A stretch of 11,350 nucleotides of DNA from the NCBI GenBank assembly GCA_016205085.1, contig JACQJN010000125.1, positions 1 to 11,350 on the forward strand, in the 5' to 3' direction. Below the pieces are notes generated by a model. The model had not been told where the DNA came from, searched no databases, and was given only the letters and a program-made list of their open reading frames with translations. The stretch comes from Elusimicrobiota bacterium (GTDB taxonomy: Bacteria > Elusimicrobiota > Elusimicrobia > JACQJN01). Both the position numbers and the translations under genes were made by a program. Shown in pieces: positions 1-6,485 of this stretch (its first letter is position 1; every line of letters begins with the position of its first letter).

Positions 1-63
1 CACAATATCCGGGCGATCCCAGGGGTACTTTCCACCGAAACCCTCGTCACTACAGCGATATAG
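1..63 (+). CDS. C-terminal end of a probable Lrp/AsnC-family transcriptional regulator (partial)
   Basis: Frame 1 is open from the window edge to a TAG at 61-63 and encodes HNIRAIPGVLSTETLVTTAI. The pattern IRxIPGVxxTETLV is typical of the last strand and helix of the Lrp/AsnC ligand-binding (RAM) domain, which often ends a few residues later. Regulators of this family bind amino acids and frequently sit beside amino-acid or peptide uptake genes, which would suit the transporter operon that follows. The stop overlaps the downstream GTG start by one base (TAGTG), implying translational coupling. Only 20 residues are visible, so the family call is an inference from a short match. Frame 3 is also open here but would extend the downstream ATPase with residues that do not resemble its family. 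Confidence 0.5.
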   Translation, partial: HNIRAIPGVLSTETLVTTAI

Positions 64-1061
64 TGGAGCCAATTCTTTCCGTTCGCAACCTTAAAACCTA
101 CTTTTACTTGGAGCAGGGCGTTGTCCGAGCGGTAGACGGCTTAAGCTATGACCTATATCCCAGTAAAACCCTGGCGGTCGTTGGGGAATCCGGCTGCGGC
201 AAAAGCGTCCACGCCCTGTCTATATTAAGACTTATTCCTCAACCCCCCGGCCGAATTGTCTCCGGGGAAATCTTGTTCCAAGGAAAAGATCTGCTCGGAT
301 TGTCCTCTCAAGAAATGCGCCAGATCCGGGGGAACCGCATCGCCATGATATTCCAAGAACCCATGACCTCCCTTAATCCCGTGCTCACCATCGGGGACCA
401 AATCATGGAGGCGCTCATCCTGCATCAGAAACTTGCTTCCGATCAGGCACGTCAGAAAGCGGCCCAACTGCTTAAAAAGGTGGGCATCCCTCAGGCGGAA
501 AACAGACTTGAAGATTATCCTCATCAATTTTCCGGAGGAATGAGACAAAGGGTCATGATCGCCATGGCTCTGGCCTGCGATCCGGATATTCTGATCGCGG
601 ATGAACCCACCACAGCCCTGGATGTCACCATCCAAGCTCAAATTTTGGAACTTATTCGGAACCTGCAGAAAGAGATGAAGATGGCCGTCATTCTCATCAC
701 CCACAACATCGGAGTCGTAGCCAAAATGGCGGATGAGGTCGTGGTCATGTACGCCGCCAGGGCAGTTGAAAAAACGAAAGTGGAAACCCTTTTCGCGAAA
801 CCCAAACATCCCTATACCCAATCCCTTCTGCGCTCCATTCCTTCCATTTTCAACAAGCAAGACCGGCTGCGCGCCATACCGGGCCAGCCGCCGGAACTGA
901 CTCGGGAATTTGAAGGCTGTCCTTTTGCCGACCGCTGCCCCGAAGTGATGGAAAAGTGCCGTCATGAAGATCCCCTCTATTTTAATCCGTCGCCGGATCA
1001 CATGGTCAACTGCTGGCTGCATGAAAAACAGGACTCAAATGCAACCCTTAGTAGAAGTTAA
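63..1061 (+). CDS. oppD: Oligopeptide/dipeptide ABC transporter ATP-binding protein (OppD/DppD family)
   Basis: This is the first of two ATPases that power peptide import through the OppBC-type permease at the cytoplasmic face. The 332-residue protein has Walker A GESGCGKS (41-48), the Q-loop at FQEP (Q98), the signature FSGGMRQR (156-163), Walker B ILIADEP (D180, E181), a D-loop TTALD and the switch histidine in ITHN (H214). The C-terminal peptide-transporter extension contains CPFADRC...KC...NC, a CX5CX6CX17C pattern. DppD-type subunits with this pattern are known to bind an iron-sulfur cluster. The length is normal for the family. The start is GTG: the frame stays open upstream to the window edge, but EPILSVRNLKTYF is where family members begin, and the GTG overlaps the upstream stop. 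I see no clear Shine-Dalgarno, so coupling is likely. OppD versus DppD cannot be decided from sequence alone. Confidence 0.93.
   Translation: MEPILSVRNLKTYFYLEQGVVRAVDGLSYDLYPSKTLAVVGESGCGKSVHALSILRLIPQPPGRIVSGEILFQGKDLLGLSSQEMRQIRGNRIAMIFQEPMTSLNPVLTIGDQIMEALILHQKLASDQARQKAAQLLKKVGIPQAENRLEDYPHQFSGGMRQRVMIAMALACDPDILIADEPTTALDVTIQAQILELIRNLQKEMKMAVILITHNIGVVAKMADEVVVMYAARAVEKTKVETLFAKPKHPYTQSLLRSIPSIFNKQDRLRAIPGQPPELTREFEGCPFADRCPEVMEKCRHEDPLYFNPSPDHMVNCWLHEKQDSNATLSRS
1030..1033 (+). promoter_or_regulatory. Ribosome-binding site deciding the oppF start
   Basis: AGGA lies five bases before the ATG at 1039. Two alternative upstream in-frame ATGs (964 and 1021) lack such a motif and would add residues, MKIPSILIRRR and so on, that are only the out-of-frame reading of the oppD 3' end. 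The site therefore supports 1039 as the real start. Confidence 0.55.
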
Positions 1062-2055
1062 AAACCTAAAAAAACACTTTCCCATCTACTCCGGTTTCTT
1101 CTCTAAAGAGACCGAAAAAGTCCACGCGGTGGATGGAGTAAACTTCCGAATCCATCCCCAGGAAAGTTTCGCCTTGGTGGGAGAATCCGGCTGTGGAAAA
1201 ACCACATTGGGGCGGATGATCCTGGGTCTGGAGAGCCCTACGACAGGGGAGGTTTTTTTTGAAAATAAAGATATTTTCAAACTCCCCAAAAAGGAACTGC
1301 GGCAACTGCGCCGCCAAATGCAGGTCATATTCCAGGACCCCTTTTCCAGCCTCAATCCCCGCATGACGGTGGAGCAAATCCTTGCGGAACCCTTGACCAT
1401 TCACCAAATCTATGCCGATCCCGGAGAAAGGCGCAAGAGAGTAGCGGCATTGGTGGAAGTGGTAGGATTGTCCCAGAAACACTTAAATCGTTATCCCCAT
1501 GAATTTTCCGGGGGACAAAGACAGAGAATCGGGATCGCCAGGGCCTTGGCGCTGAATCCCAAATTGGTGGTGGCGGATGAACCCGTCTCGGCGCTGGACG
1601 TCTCCATCCAGGCTCAAATTTTAAATCTGTTGAAGGACCTTCAAAAAGAATTCCATCTGACTTATCTTTTCATTTCTCATGATTTTTCGGTGGTGAAACA
1701 TCTCTGTGACCGTGTCGCGGTCATGTATCTGGGCAAGGTGGTGGAACTCGGGTTGACCGATGAAATCTTTTCCAATCCCCAGCACCCTTATACCGAAGCC
1801 CTTCTTTCGGCCATTCCCATCCCAGATCCGGGAGTGGAGAGGATGAGGAAAAGAATCCTGCTCACGGGAGACGTCCCCAGCCCCATTCATCCGCCTTCGG
1901 GCTGCCGCTTCCATCCCCGGTGCCAATACGCACAACCCAACTGCCAAACCCAGGAACCACCTACGGAGGAAATCTTTCCGGAACGATGGCTTGCTTGCCC
2001 CGTAGCTCCTTTTAAAAACAAACCCAGCGAAACAGCTTTGGTGGAAATCCAGTGA
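1039..2055 (+). CDS. oppF: Oligopeptide/dipeptide ABC transporter ATP-binding protein (OppF/DppF family)
   Basis: This is the second ATPase of the peptide importer, expected to form a heterodimer with the OppD-like subunit. From the ATG at 1039 it has 338 residues: Walker A GESGCGKTT (48-56), Q-loop FQDP (Q99), signature FSGGQRQR (156-163), Walker B LVVADEP (D180, E181), D-loop SALD and switch histidine in ISHD (H214). The C-terminal extension has GCRFHPRC...NC...AC, again with CX5CX6CX17C spacing. An in-frame ATG at 964 would give 363 residues, but the extra 25 do not look like the family, and MQPLVEVKNLKKHFP is a canonical OppF beginning with an AGGA before it. The start lies inside the end of oppD (23-base overlap). 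The stop TGA overlaps the next ATG (TGATG). It is one of the most confident calls here. Confidence 0.94.
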   Translation: MQPLVEVKNLKKHFPIYSGFFSKETEKVHAVDGVNFRIHPQESFALVGESGCGKTTLGRMILGLESPTTGEVFFENKDIFKLPKKELRQLRRQMQVIFQDPFSSLNPRMTVEQILAEPLTIHQIYADPGERRKRVAALVEVVGLSQKHLNRYPHEFSGGQRQRIGIARALALNPKLVVADEPVSALDVSIQAQILNLLKDLQKEFHLTYLFISHDFSVVKHLCDRVAVMYLGKVVELGLTDEIFSNPQHPYTEALLSAIPIPDPGVERMRKRILLTGDVPSPIHPPSGCRFHPRCQYAQPNCQTQEPPTEEIFPERWLACPVAPFKNKPSETALVEIQ

Positions 2056-2711
2056 TGCTCCCTGCCTTAATCTTGCTTCTTCTTAACACTACGCACGCCC
2101 AGTTTCAACCACAAACTACCCCAGGAGTATTGACCACCCCTAGCCCTCCCAACAACATATACACCGCCTACAACCAATACAACCAAACACACTATGACAT
2201 TGTTCTCTCAAAGCTTTTCCTGAATGGAGACATGCTCTGGAACCGAACTTATGATCACGGTTATAACCGCAATGATCTGGTAAATGCCATAACTAAGGAT
2301 CAGGATGGAAATGTCTACCTTGCCGGCTCTACGGACCAGCAAAACCGCTCCGACTTTCTTCTTGTCTCTTTTTCCCCGACAGGTAGCCTGCGTTGGGTTC
2401 AGACCTTCGACCAAACGGAACAAGACATCTTAATAACAGCCACGCTAGATAGGAAAAGTGGAATCTACGTTTTGGGAAACAGCACTCTAAACAACCGCCC
2501 CTTTCTATGGATTGCAAAGTACAATACAATGGGAAACCGTCAATGGTACACCACTTATTCAAGTGGTTACAACGACTATGCCAAAAGCCTCTCCGTAGAT
2601 TCTGCGAGCAACCTGATCGTAACATTTGAAACGGCACAAGAGCAGTACTCAGGTCGTTTCCTAACTACCCAAACGATAACGTATAATACCTACGGTCAAA
2701 GGATACGCTAA
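2055..2711 (+). CDS. Small secreted protein with beta-propeller-like (SBBP-type) repeats
   Basis: The 218-residue product begins MLPALILLLLNTTHAQFQ, a hydrophobic stretch with an apparent signal-peptidase site after THA, so export is likely although the usual N-terminal positive charge is missing. The mature part has three repeats of about 45-50 residues with the pattern DxxGNVYLAGS...FLLVSFSPTGSLRWVQTF. The second and third copies include SGIYVLGNST...WIAKYNTMGNRQWYTTY and SNLIVTFET, and a fourth begins and stops at YNTYGQRIR. The pattern resembles SBBP/beta-propeller repeats, but a closed propeller normally needs at least four blades, so this is either a fragment or needs partners. It is rich in Asn, Gln, Thr and Tyr, unlike its neighbours. 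A GTG three bases upstream (2052) is an alternative start; GGTGGA at 2040-2045 could be the ribosome-binding site. Binding of peptides or surface material is speculative; no function is assigned. Confidence 0.72.
   Translation: MLPALILLLLNTTHAQFQPQTTPGVLTTPSPPNNIYTAYNQYNQTHYDIVLSKLFLNGDMLWNRTYDHGYNRNDLVNAITKDQDGNVYLAGSTDQQNRSDFLLVSFSPTGSLRWVQTFDQTEQDILITATLDRKSGIYVLGNSTLNNRPFLWIAKYNTMGNRQWYTTYSSGYNDYAKSLSVDSASNLIVTFETAQEQYSGRFLTTQTITYNTYGQRIR
2169..2186 (+). repeat. Exact 9-bp tandem duplication
   Basis: TACAACCAA occurs twice in direct succession, in frame, encoding YNQYNQ just after the signal peptide of the small secreted protein. It lies in a low-complexity linker and probably reflects slippage. 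Confidence 0.6.
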
Positions 2712-2718
2712 TATGCTC

Positions 2719-2724
2719 AAAGGA
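2719..2724 (+). promoter_or_regulatory. Ribosome-binding site of the OPT transporter
   Basis: AAAGGA lies eight bases before the ATG at 2733, in the 21-base gap after the preceding stop. It is the clearest Shine-Dalgarno sequence in the window and fixes the start of the OPT gene. Confidence 0.65.
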
Positions 2725-2732
2725 AAAAACAA

Positions 2733-4637
2733 ATGAATAAGGAAACTAATAAAGAATTCACTCCCTACATCCCAGCCGATAAATCCCCCACTGAATTCAC
2801 GTGGCGTGGCAACATCCTGGGGATACTTCTGGCCGTCGTTTTCGGGGCGGGAAACGCTTATTTGGGCCTCAAGGTGGGAATGACCATCTCCGCCTCCATC
2901 CCCGCCGCCGTCATGTCCATGGCCATCCTGCGCTCTTTCTTCAAAGGGTCTTCCGTACTGGAAAACAACATCGTCCAAACCATAGGCTCTTCGGGAGAAT
3001 CTCTGGCCGCCGGAGTGATCTTCACTATTCCCGCCCTCATATTTTTAGGGGACACACCCTCCTCTTTTAAGATTTTCTGGATTTCTCTCTTGGGAGGCCT
3101 CCTGGGAGTTTTATTCATGATTCCCTTAAGACGCTACCTGATCGTCCAGGAGCATGGGAAATTGCCGTTCCCCGAAGGCACCGCCTGCGCCGAAATCCTC
3201 AAGGCCGGAGAACAAGGCGGCACAAAGGCATGGCTGGTAGTTTGGGGAGGTCTTTTGGGAGGCGCCTATAAGTTTTTGATGAGCGCCGCCCATTGGTGGG
3301 TGGAAGTTCCCAACTGGACATTGAACTTCCTTCAAAAAACGCTGTTTAGTTTGGAAGCCGCTCCATCCCTGCTGGGAGTAGGATTCATCATAGGCCCCCG
3401 CATCTCCGCCACCATGCTGGCAGGAGCAGCATTGGGATGGTGGGTGCTCATTCCCCTGATCAAACTCTTCGGCTCGGGGATGACCCATCCTTTGTTTCCC
3501 GCCACCATCCTCGTGCCGGACATGAGCGCCAAAGACATCTGGTCCAGCTATATCCGCTACATCGGAGCCGGAGCGGTAGCCACCGGCGGCATGGTGAGTC
3601 TGATCAAAGCGGCCCCTATTATTGTACGCTCCTTGAAATTAGGTTTTAAGGAAATCCTTCAGGGATTGTCTCATAAAAGAACCACCCTCAGAACGGAAGA
3701 TGACCTTCCCATGGGCTGGGTTCTTTTAGGATCGGCTCTGATCATCCTGGCTCTATGGCTCACCCCCGGGATGACGATGAATTTCCTCTCCATCGCGGTC
3801 GTCATCGTGATGGGATTTTTCTTTGTGACAGTCGCTTCCCTTTCGGTGGGGCTTTTGGGAAGCTCCACAAATCCCGTCTCGGGAATGACCATCACCACCC
3901 TCCTGGTAACCTGCCTTCTCTTTGTGGCGATGGGCTGGACGGATCAAGCCCACATGCTGGCCGCCATGATGGTGGGAGCTGTCGTCTGCATCGCCATCTG
4001 CATGGCGGGAGATAACTCTCAGGACTTAAAAACAGGATATATTTTAGGCGCCACTCCCAAACTTCAACAAATCGCCAACCTGATTGGAGTGGTCTTCCCT
4101 GCCACCGTGATGGGAGCCACCCTCTATCTGCTTCATTCCGCCTACGGACTGGGTTCGGATAAACTCTCCGCTCCGCAAGCCACCCTCATGTCCTTGGTGG
4201 TCAAAGGAGTGCTTCAGGGAAATCTCCCTTGGATCCTGGTCATCGTGGGACTCATGATCGGGGCTTGCGTGGAGATGACGGGCATAGGCTGCCTGCCCTT
4301 CGCTATCGGATTGTACCTTCCCTTATCCTTAAGCACCCCCATCATGGTGGGGGGACTCGTGGCCTGGGGAGTGGAAATTTTGGCGAAAAACAGAAAGGAA
4401 GCCGCCAACGAGAGGGGAATTCTGCTGGCTTCAGGGCTCGTGGCCGGCGACGCTTTGACGGGAGTGCTCATCGCTCTGCTCGTCGTCACAGGATATGTCA
4501 ACATAGAGGCGGCGCCGCATGGCGGCTCCGGGATCGCTCTTGGAACTTTCATGCTCACCGCCGCCATTTTAGGCTACACCAGCCTCAAAAAAAGCCTGCC
4601 TGCCGGCAGGCAGGGAGAATCTCATGAAAATCGGTGA
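2733..4637 (+). CDS. OPT-family oligopeptide transporter (secondary carrier)
   Basis: The 634-residue integral membrane protein belongs to the OPT superfamily, whose members move oligopeptides (or metal chelates in the YSL branch) across the inner membrane, usually with protons. The family pattern is seen directly: FTWRGNILGILL with GNAYLGLKVGMTISASIPAAV (about 24-60), ENNIVQTIGSSGESLAAGV (77-95), FPEGTACAEIL (146-156), NPVSGMTIT (380-388) and AGDNSQDLKTGYILGATP (425-442). Hydrophobic segments recur along the whole length, consistent with a dozen or more helices, and the length is normal for the prokaryotic branch. The last residues, SLPAGRQGESHENR, are not family-like: SLPAGRQG is the translation of a 20-bp palindrome at 4595-4614, so the original C-terminus was probably replaced or extended. 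The gene overlaps oppA by 14 bases. Its place between the halves of an ABC peptide-transporter operon supports peptides as substrate, though metal-chelate transport is not excluded. Confidence 0.93.
   Translation: MNKETNKEFTPYIPADKSPTEFTWRGNILGILLAVVFGAGNAYLGLKVGMTISASIPAAVMSMAILRSFFKGSSVLENNIVQTIGSSGESLAAGVIFTIPALIFLGDTPSSFKIFWISLLGGLLGVLFMIPLRRYLIVQEHGKLPFPEGTACAEILKAGEQGGTKAWLVVWGGLLGGAYKFLMSAAHWWVEVPNWTLNFLQKTLFSLEAAPSLLGVGFIIGPRISATMLAGAALGWWVLIPLIKLFGSGMTHPLFPATILVPDMSAKDIWSSYIRYIGAGAVATGGMVSLIKAAPIIVRSLKLGFKEILQGLSHKRTTLRTEDDLPMGWVLLGSALIILALWLTPGMTMNFLSIAVVIVMGFFFVTVASLSVGLLGSSTNPVSGMTITTLLVTCLLFVAMGWTDQAHMLAAMMVGAVVCIAICMAGDNSQDLKTGYILGATPKLQQIANLIGVVFPATVMGATLYLLHSAYGLGSDKLSAPQATLMSLVVKGVLQGNLPWILVIVGLMIGACVEMTGIGCLPFAIGLYLPLSLSTPIMVGGLVAWGVEILAKNRKEAANERGILLASGLVAGDALTGVLIALLVVTGYVNIEAAPHGGSGIALGTFMLTAAILGYTSLKKSLPAGRQGESHENR
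4595..4614 (+). repeat. 20-bp perfect palindrome (PAGRQ-encoding repeat)
   Basis: CCTGCCTGCC is followed immediately by its exact reverse complement. As RNA it can form an 8-bp stem with a CCGG loop. It lies in the 3' end of the OPT gene, where it encodes LPAGRQ, and its last two bases belong to the GGGAG (4613-4617) that serves as ribosome-binding site for oppA. No U-tract follows, so it is not a typical terminator. Such palindromes are, as I recall, dispersed in many copies in several candidate-phylum genomes; only one copy is visible here. Confidence 0.85.
4613..4617 (+). promoter_or_regulatory. Ribosome-binding site of oppA abutting a palindrome
   Basis: GGGAG is placed six bases before the ATG at 4624. 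Its first two bases are the last two of the palindrome's 3' arm, so a hairpin in the mRNA would partly occlude it. Ribosomes finishing the OPT gene run through the hairpin and would open it, giving translational coupling (inference). Confidence 0.5.
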
Positions 4638-6444
4638 TAAGTTCATAGAAGTTAAACGAGTAGCAAAGCAAGTTGATAAGTTTACATTCAGGAAGTTCCT
4701 TTGTATCATCTTATCAGCTTATCATCTTATCATCTTGCCCTATGCATGGTCCCAGGTCAAAAACCCAGACACCTACACCTACCTGACCATTTCCGACGTG
4801 GACAGCATGGACCCCGCCTGGTCCTACGATACCGCCAGTCACCTTCAAATCCTGAATGTGTACGAACCCTTGCTGGCCTATAAAGGCTCCAGCACTGAGG
4901 AGTTGGAGCCCTTGATCGCCACAAAAATCCCCACCCCCGCCAATGGCCTGATTTCTAAGGATAGCCTGACCTACACATTTCCCATCCGAAAAGGGGTTGT
5001 GTTTCATGACGGCACTCCCCTGACCCCGGAAGATGTGAAATACGGCCTCATGAGGTTCATGCTTCAGGACAGAGACGCCGGCCCTTCTTCTCTTCTTTTG
5101 GAACCCATCCTGGGCTACCCCGCCACACGAGACGAGAAAGGAAAAATCAACGAAGCCGTTTTTAAAGATGCTGATCGGGCAATTCAAGTGAAGGGAGACA
5201 ATGTGGTGGTACATCTAAAACGTCCCTACGCCCCCTTCCTCACCATCCTGGCTCAATGGGGAGTCGTCGTCTCTAAAAAATGGGCCGCCGCGAACGGGGA
5301 TTGGGACGGCACCGAAGCGACGTGGGAAAAATACAACAACCCCAAAAAAGAATCCGCCCCCTTCTTCGACAAGATGAACGGGACGGGCCCTTTTCTGCTG
5401 GAACGCTGGGATAAGAAAAATAAGGAAATCGTGCTTCTTCGCAACGATCACTACTGGAGAAAACCCGCCCGTCTAAAAAGGGTCATCACCAAGGGAGTAG
5501 ATGAATTCGCCACAAGAAAACTGATGCTTCAAGCCGGAGACGCGGACGCCATCTACGCGGACAGGCCTGTATTTCCTCAGGTTCAAAACTTAGAAGGAGT
5601 CCAGATCATCGATGAACTCCCCACGATGGAGATGAATCCGACTCCCTTCTTTACCTTCCATATCGATACCACCGCCAATCCCGACATCGGGTCGGGAAAA
5701 CTGGATGGGAACGGCATCCCTCCCGACTTCTTTTCAGACAAGGACATACGAAAGGGATTCGCCCATGCCTTTGATTATTCCAGCTTTATCCAGGATGTCC
5801 AACGCGGAAAAGGAACCCGAGCCACCGGATGCATCCCCCGATCCCTGCCGGGGCATAACCCCAAGCAGAAATGGTATGACTACGACCTTAAAAAAGCCCA
5901 AGAGCATTTCAAAAAAGCCTGGAAGGGGGAGGTCTGGAAAAAAGGGTTTCAATTCACTCTAACGTTTAACTCCGGCAATGTTCCCCGCCAAACCCTATGC
6001 CAGATCATCAAAAGAAACGTGGAGAGCATCAACCCCAAGTTCAAAATCGATGTCCGGCCCGTGCAATGGTCCACGTTCTTAGACCGCATGAACACCTCCA
6101 AACTCCCCATGTTCGTCCTAGGTTGGAACGCGGACTTCCCCGACCCTCATAACTTCGCATTCCCATTCATGCACAGCAAAGGGAACTTCCCCGGCCTTCA
6201 GAAGTATAAGAATCCGCAGGCAGATCGCCTGGTGGAAGACTCAATTAAAGAAGTGATCCCGGCCAAAAGAAAAGCCATCTACGCCAAACTCCTGCAGCTG
6301 GAATACGAAGATGCGCCCCACCTGGTTCTGGTGGACACCGTCCGGTACCGAACCCAGAGGAACTGGATAAAGGGCTGGTACCACAACCCCGTGTTTCCAG
6401 ACTCCCCCTATGGCAGCTACTTTTATCCTATATATAAAGAATAG
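4624..6444 (+). CDS. oppA: Peptide ABC transporter substrate-binding protein (family 5, OppA/DppA-like)
   Basis: This is the extracytoplasmic peptide receptor that hands substrate to the OppBC permease. The 606-residue protein starts with a long basic N-region (1-26), a hydrophobic core CIILSAYHLIILPYA (27-41) and a plausible signal-peptidase I site after AWS (41-43). No lipobox cysteine follows the core, so a soluble periplasmic protein is expected. The mature part follows the SBP_bac_5 plan: YLTISDVDSMDPAWSYDTAS near the start, YEPLLAYKG, YTFPIRKGVVFHDGTPLTPEDVKYGL, GTGPFLLERWDKKNKEIVLLRNDHYW, then IRKGFAHAFDYSSFI and a C-terminal half with LGWNADFPDPHNFAFPFMHSKGNF. Length is at the upper end of the family. 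The first 113 bases are almost wholly repeat-derived, including an 8-bp tandem array encoding the signal-peptide core. The start ATG lies inside the OPT gene. Next comes a 40-base gap containing a heptad array, then oppB. Confidence 0.92.
   Translation: MKIGDKFIEVKRVAKQVDKFTFRKFLCIILSAYHLIILPYAWSQVKNPDTYTYLTISDVDSMDPAWSYDTASHLQILNVYEPLLAYKGSSTEELEPLIATKIPTPANGLISKDSLTYTFPIRKGVVFHDGTPLTPEDVKYGLMRFMLQDRDAGPSSLLLEPILGYPATRDEKGKINEAVFKDADRAIQVKGDNVVVHLKRPYAPFLTILAQWGVVVSKKWAAANGDWDGTEATWEKYNNPKKESAPFFDKMNGTGPFLLERWDKKNKEIVLLRNDHYWRKPARLKRVITKGVDEFATRKLMLQAGDADAIYADRPVFPQVQNLEGVQIIDELPTMEMNPTPFFTFHIDTTANPDIGSGKLDGNGIPPDFFSDKDIRKGFAHAFDYSSFIQDVQRGKGTRATGCIPRSLPGHNPKQKWYDYDLKKAQEHFKKAWKGEVWKKGFQFTLTFNSGNVPRQTLCQIIKRNVESINPKFKIDVRPVQWSTFLDRMNTSKLPMFVLGWNADFPDPHNFAFPFMHSKGNFPGLQKYKNPQADRLVEDSIKEVIPAKRKAIYAKLLQLEYEDAPHLVLVDTVRYRTQRNWIKGWYHNPVFPDSPYGSYFYPIYKE
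4635..4732 (+). repeat. TGATAAG / CTTATCA repeat cluster in inverted orientation
   Basis: TGATAAG occurs at 4635-4641 and 4674-4680, and its reverse complement CTTATCA at 4710-4716, 4718-4724 and 4726-4732. AAGTTGATAAG (4670-4680) can pair with CTTATCAGCTT (4710-4720) with one G-U pair, giving an RNA stem with a 29-base loop near the oppA start. The two blocks look like inverted copies of one 8-bp repeat family. Confidence 0.65.
4705..4736 (+). repeat. 8-bp tandem repeat, four units, inside the oppA signal peptide
   Basis: ATCATCTT, ATCAGCTT, ATCATCTT, ATCATCTT follow one another without gaps; only one unit deviates, by one base. The array starts exactly at codon 28 and is read as IILSAYHLIIL because an 8-bp unit shifts codon phase each time. 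Confidence 0.9.
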
Positions 6445-6450
6445 AAGAAA

Positions 6451-6485
6451 GATATCAGATATGAGTGCTGAGATATGAGATAAAA
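6451..6485 (+). repeat. Degenerate 7-bp tandem repeat between oppA and oppB
   Basis: Successive heptads are GATATCA, GATATGA, GTGCTGA, GATATGA, GATAAAA. They fill nearly the whole 40-base gap and run into the A of the oppB ATG. The only Shine-Dalgarno-like bases before oppB (GAG within the heptads) belong to the repeat. Confidence 0.8.

Noticed and set aside
225..1022. 265-codon open frame on the minus strand opposite oppD
   Set aside because: It lies wholly antisense to a well-supported ATPase, has no family motifs and its His/Gly/Phe-rich content mirrors the opposite codons. Similar antisense frames opposite oppF, OPT, oppA, oppB and oppC were dropped for the same reason.
964..1038. 25-codon N-terminal extension of oppF
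   Set aside because: The residues are the shifted reading of the oppD 3' end, do not resemble OppF N-termini and lack a ribosome-binding site; the ATG at 1039 fits better.
2713..2736. Seven-codon ORF just before the OPT start, possible leader peptide
   Set aside because: It merely contains the OPT ribosome-binding site and has no regulatory codon run or attenuator-like structure nearby.
4595..4623. Palindrome as a Rho-independent terminator
   Set aside because: No U-rich tract follows and it lies inside the OPT reading frame just before oppA, so termination here would sever the operon.
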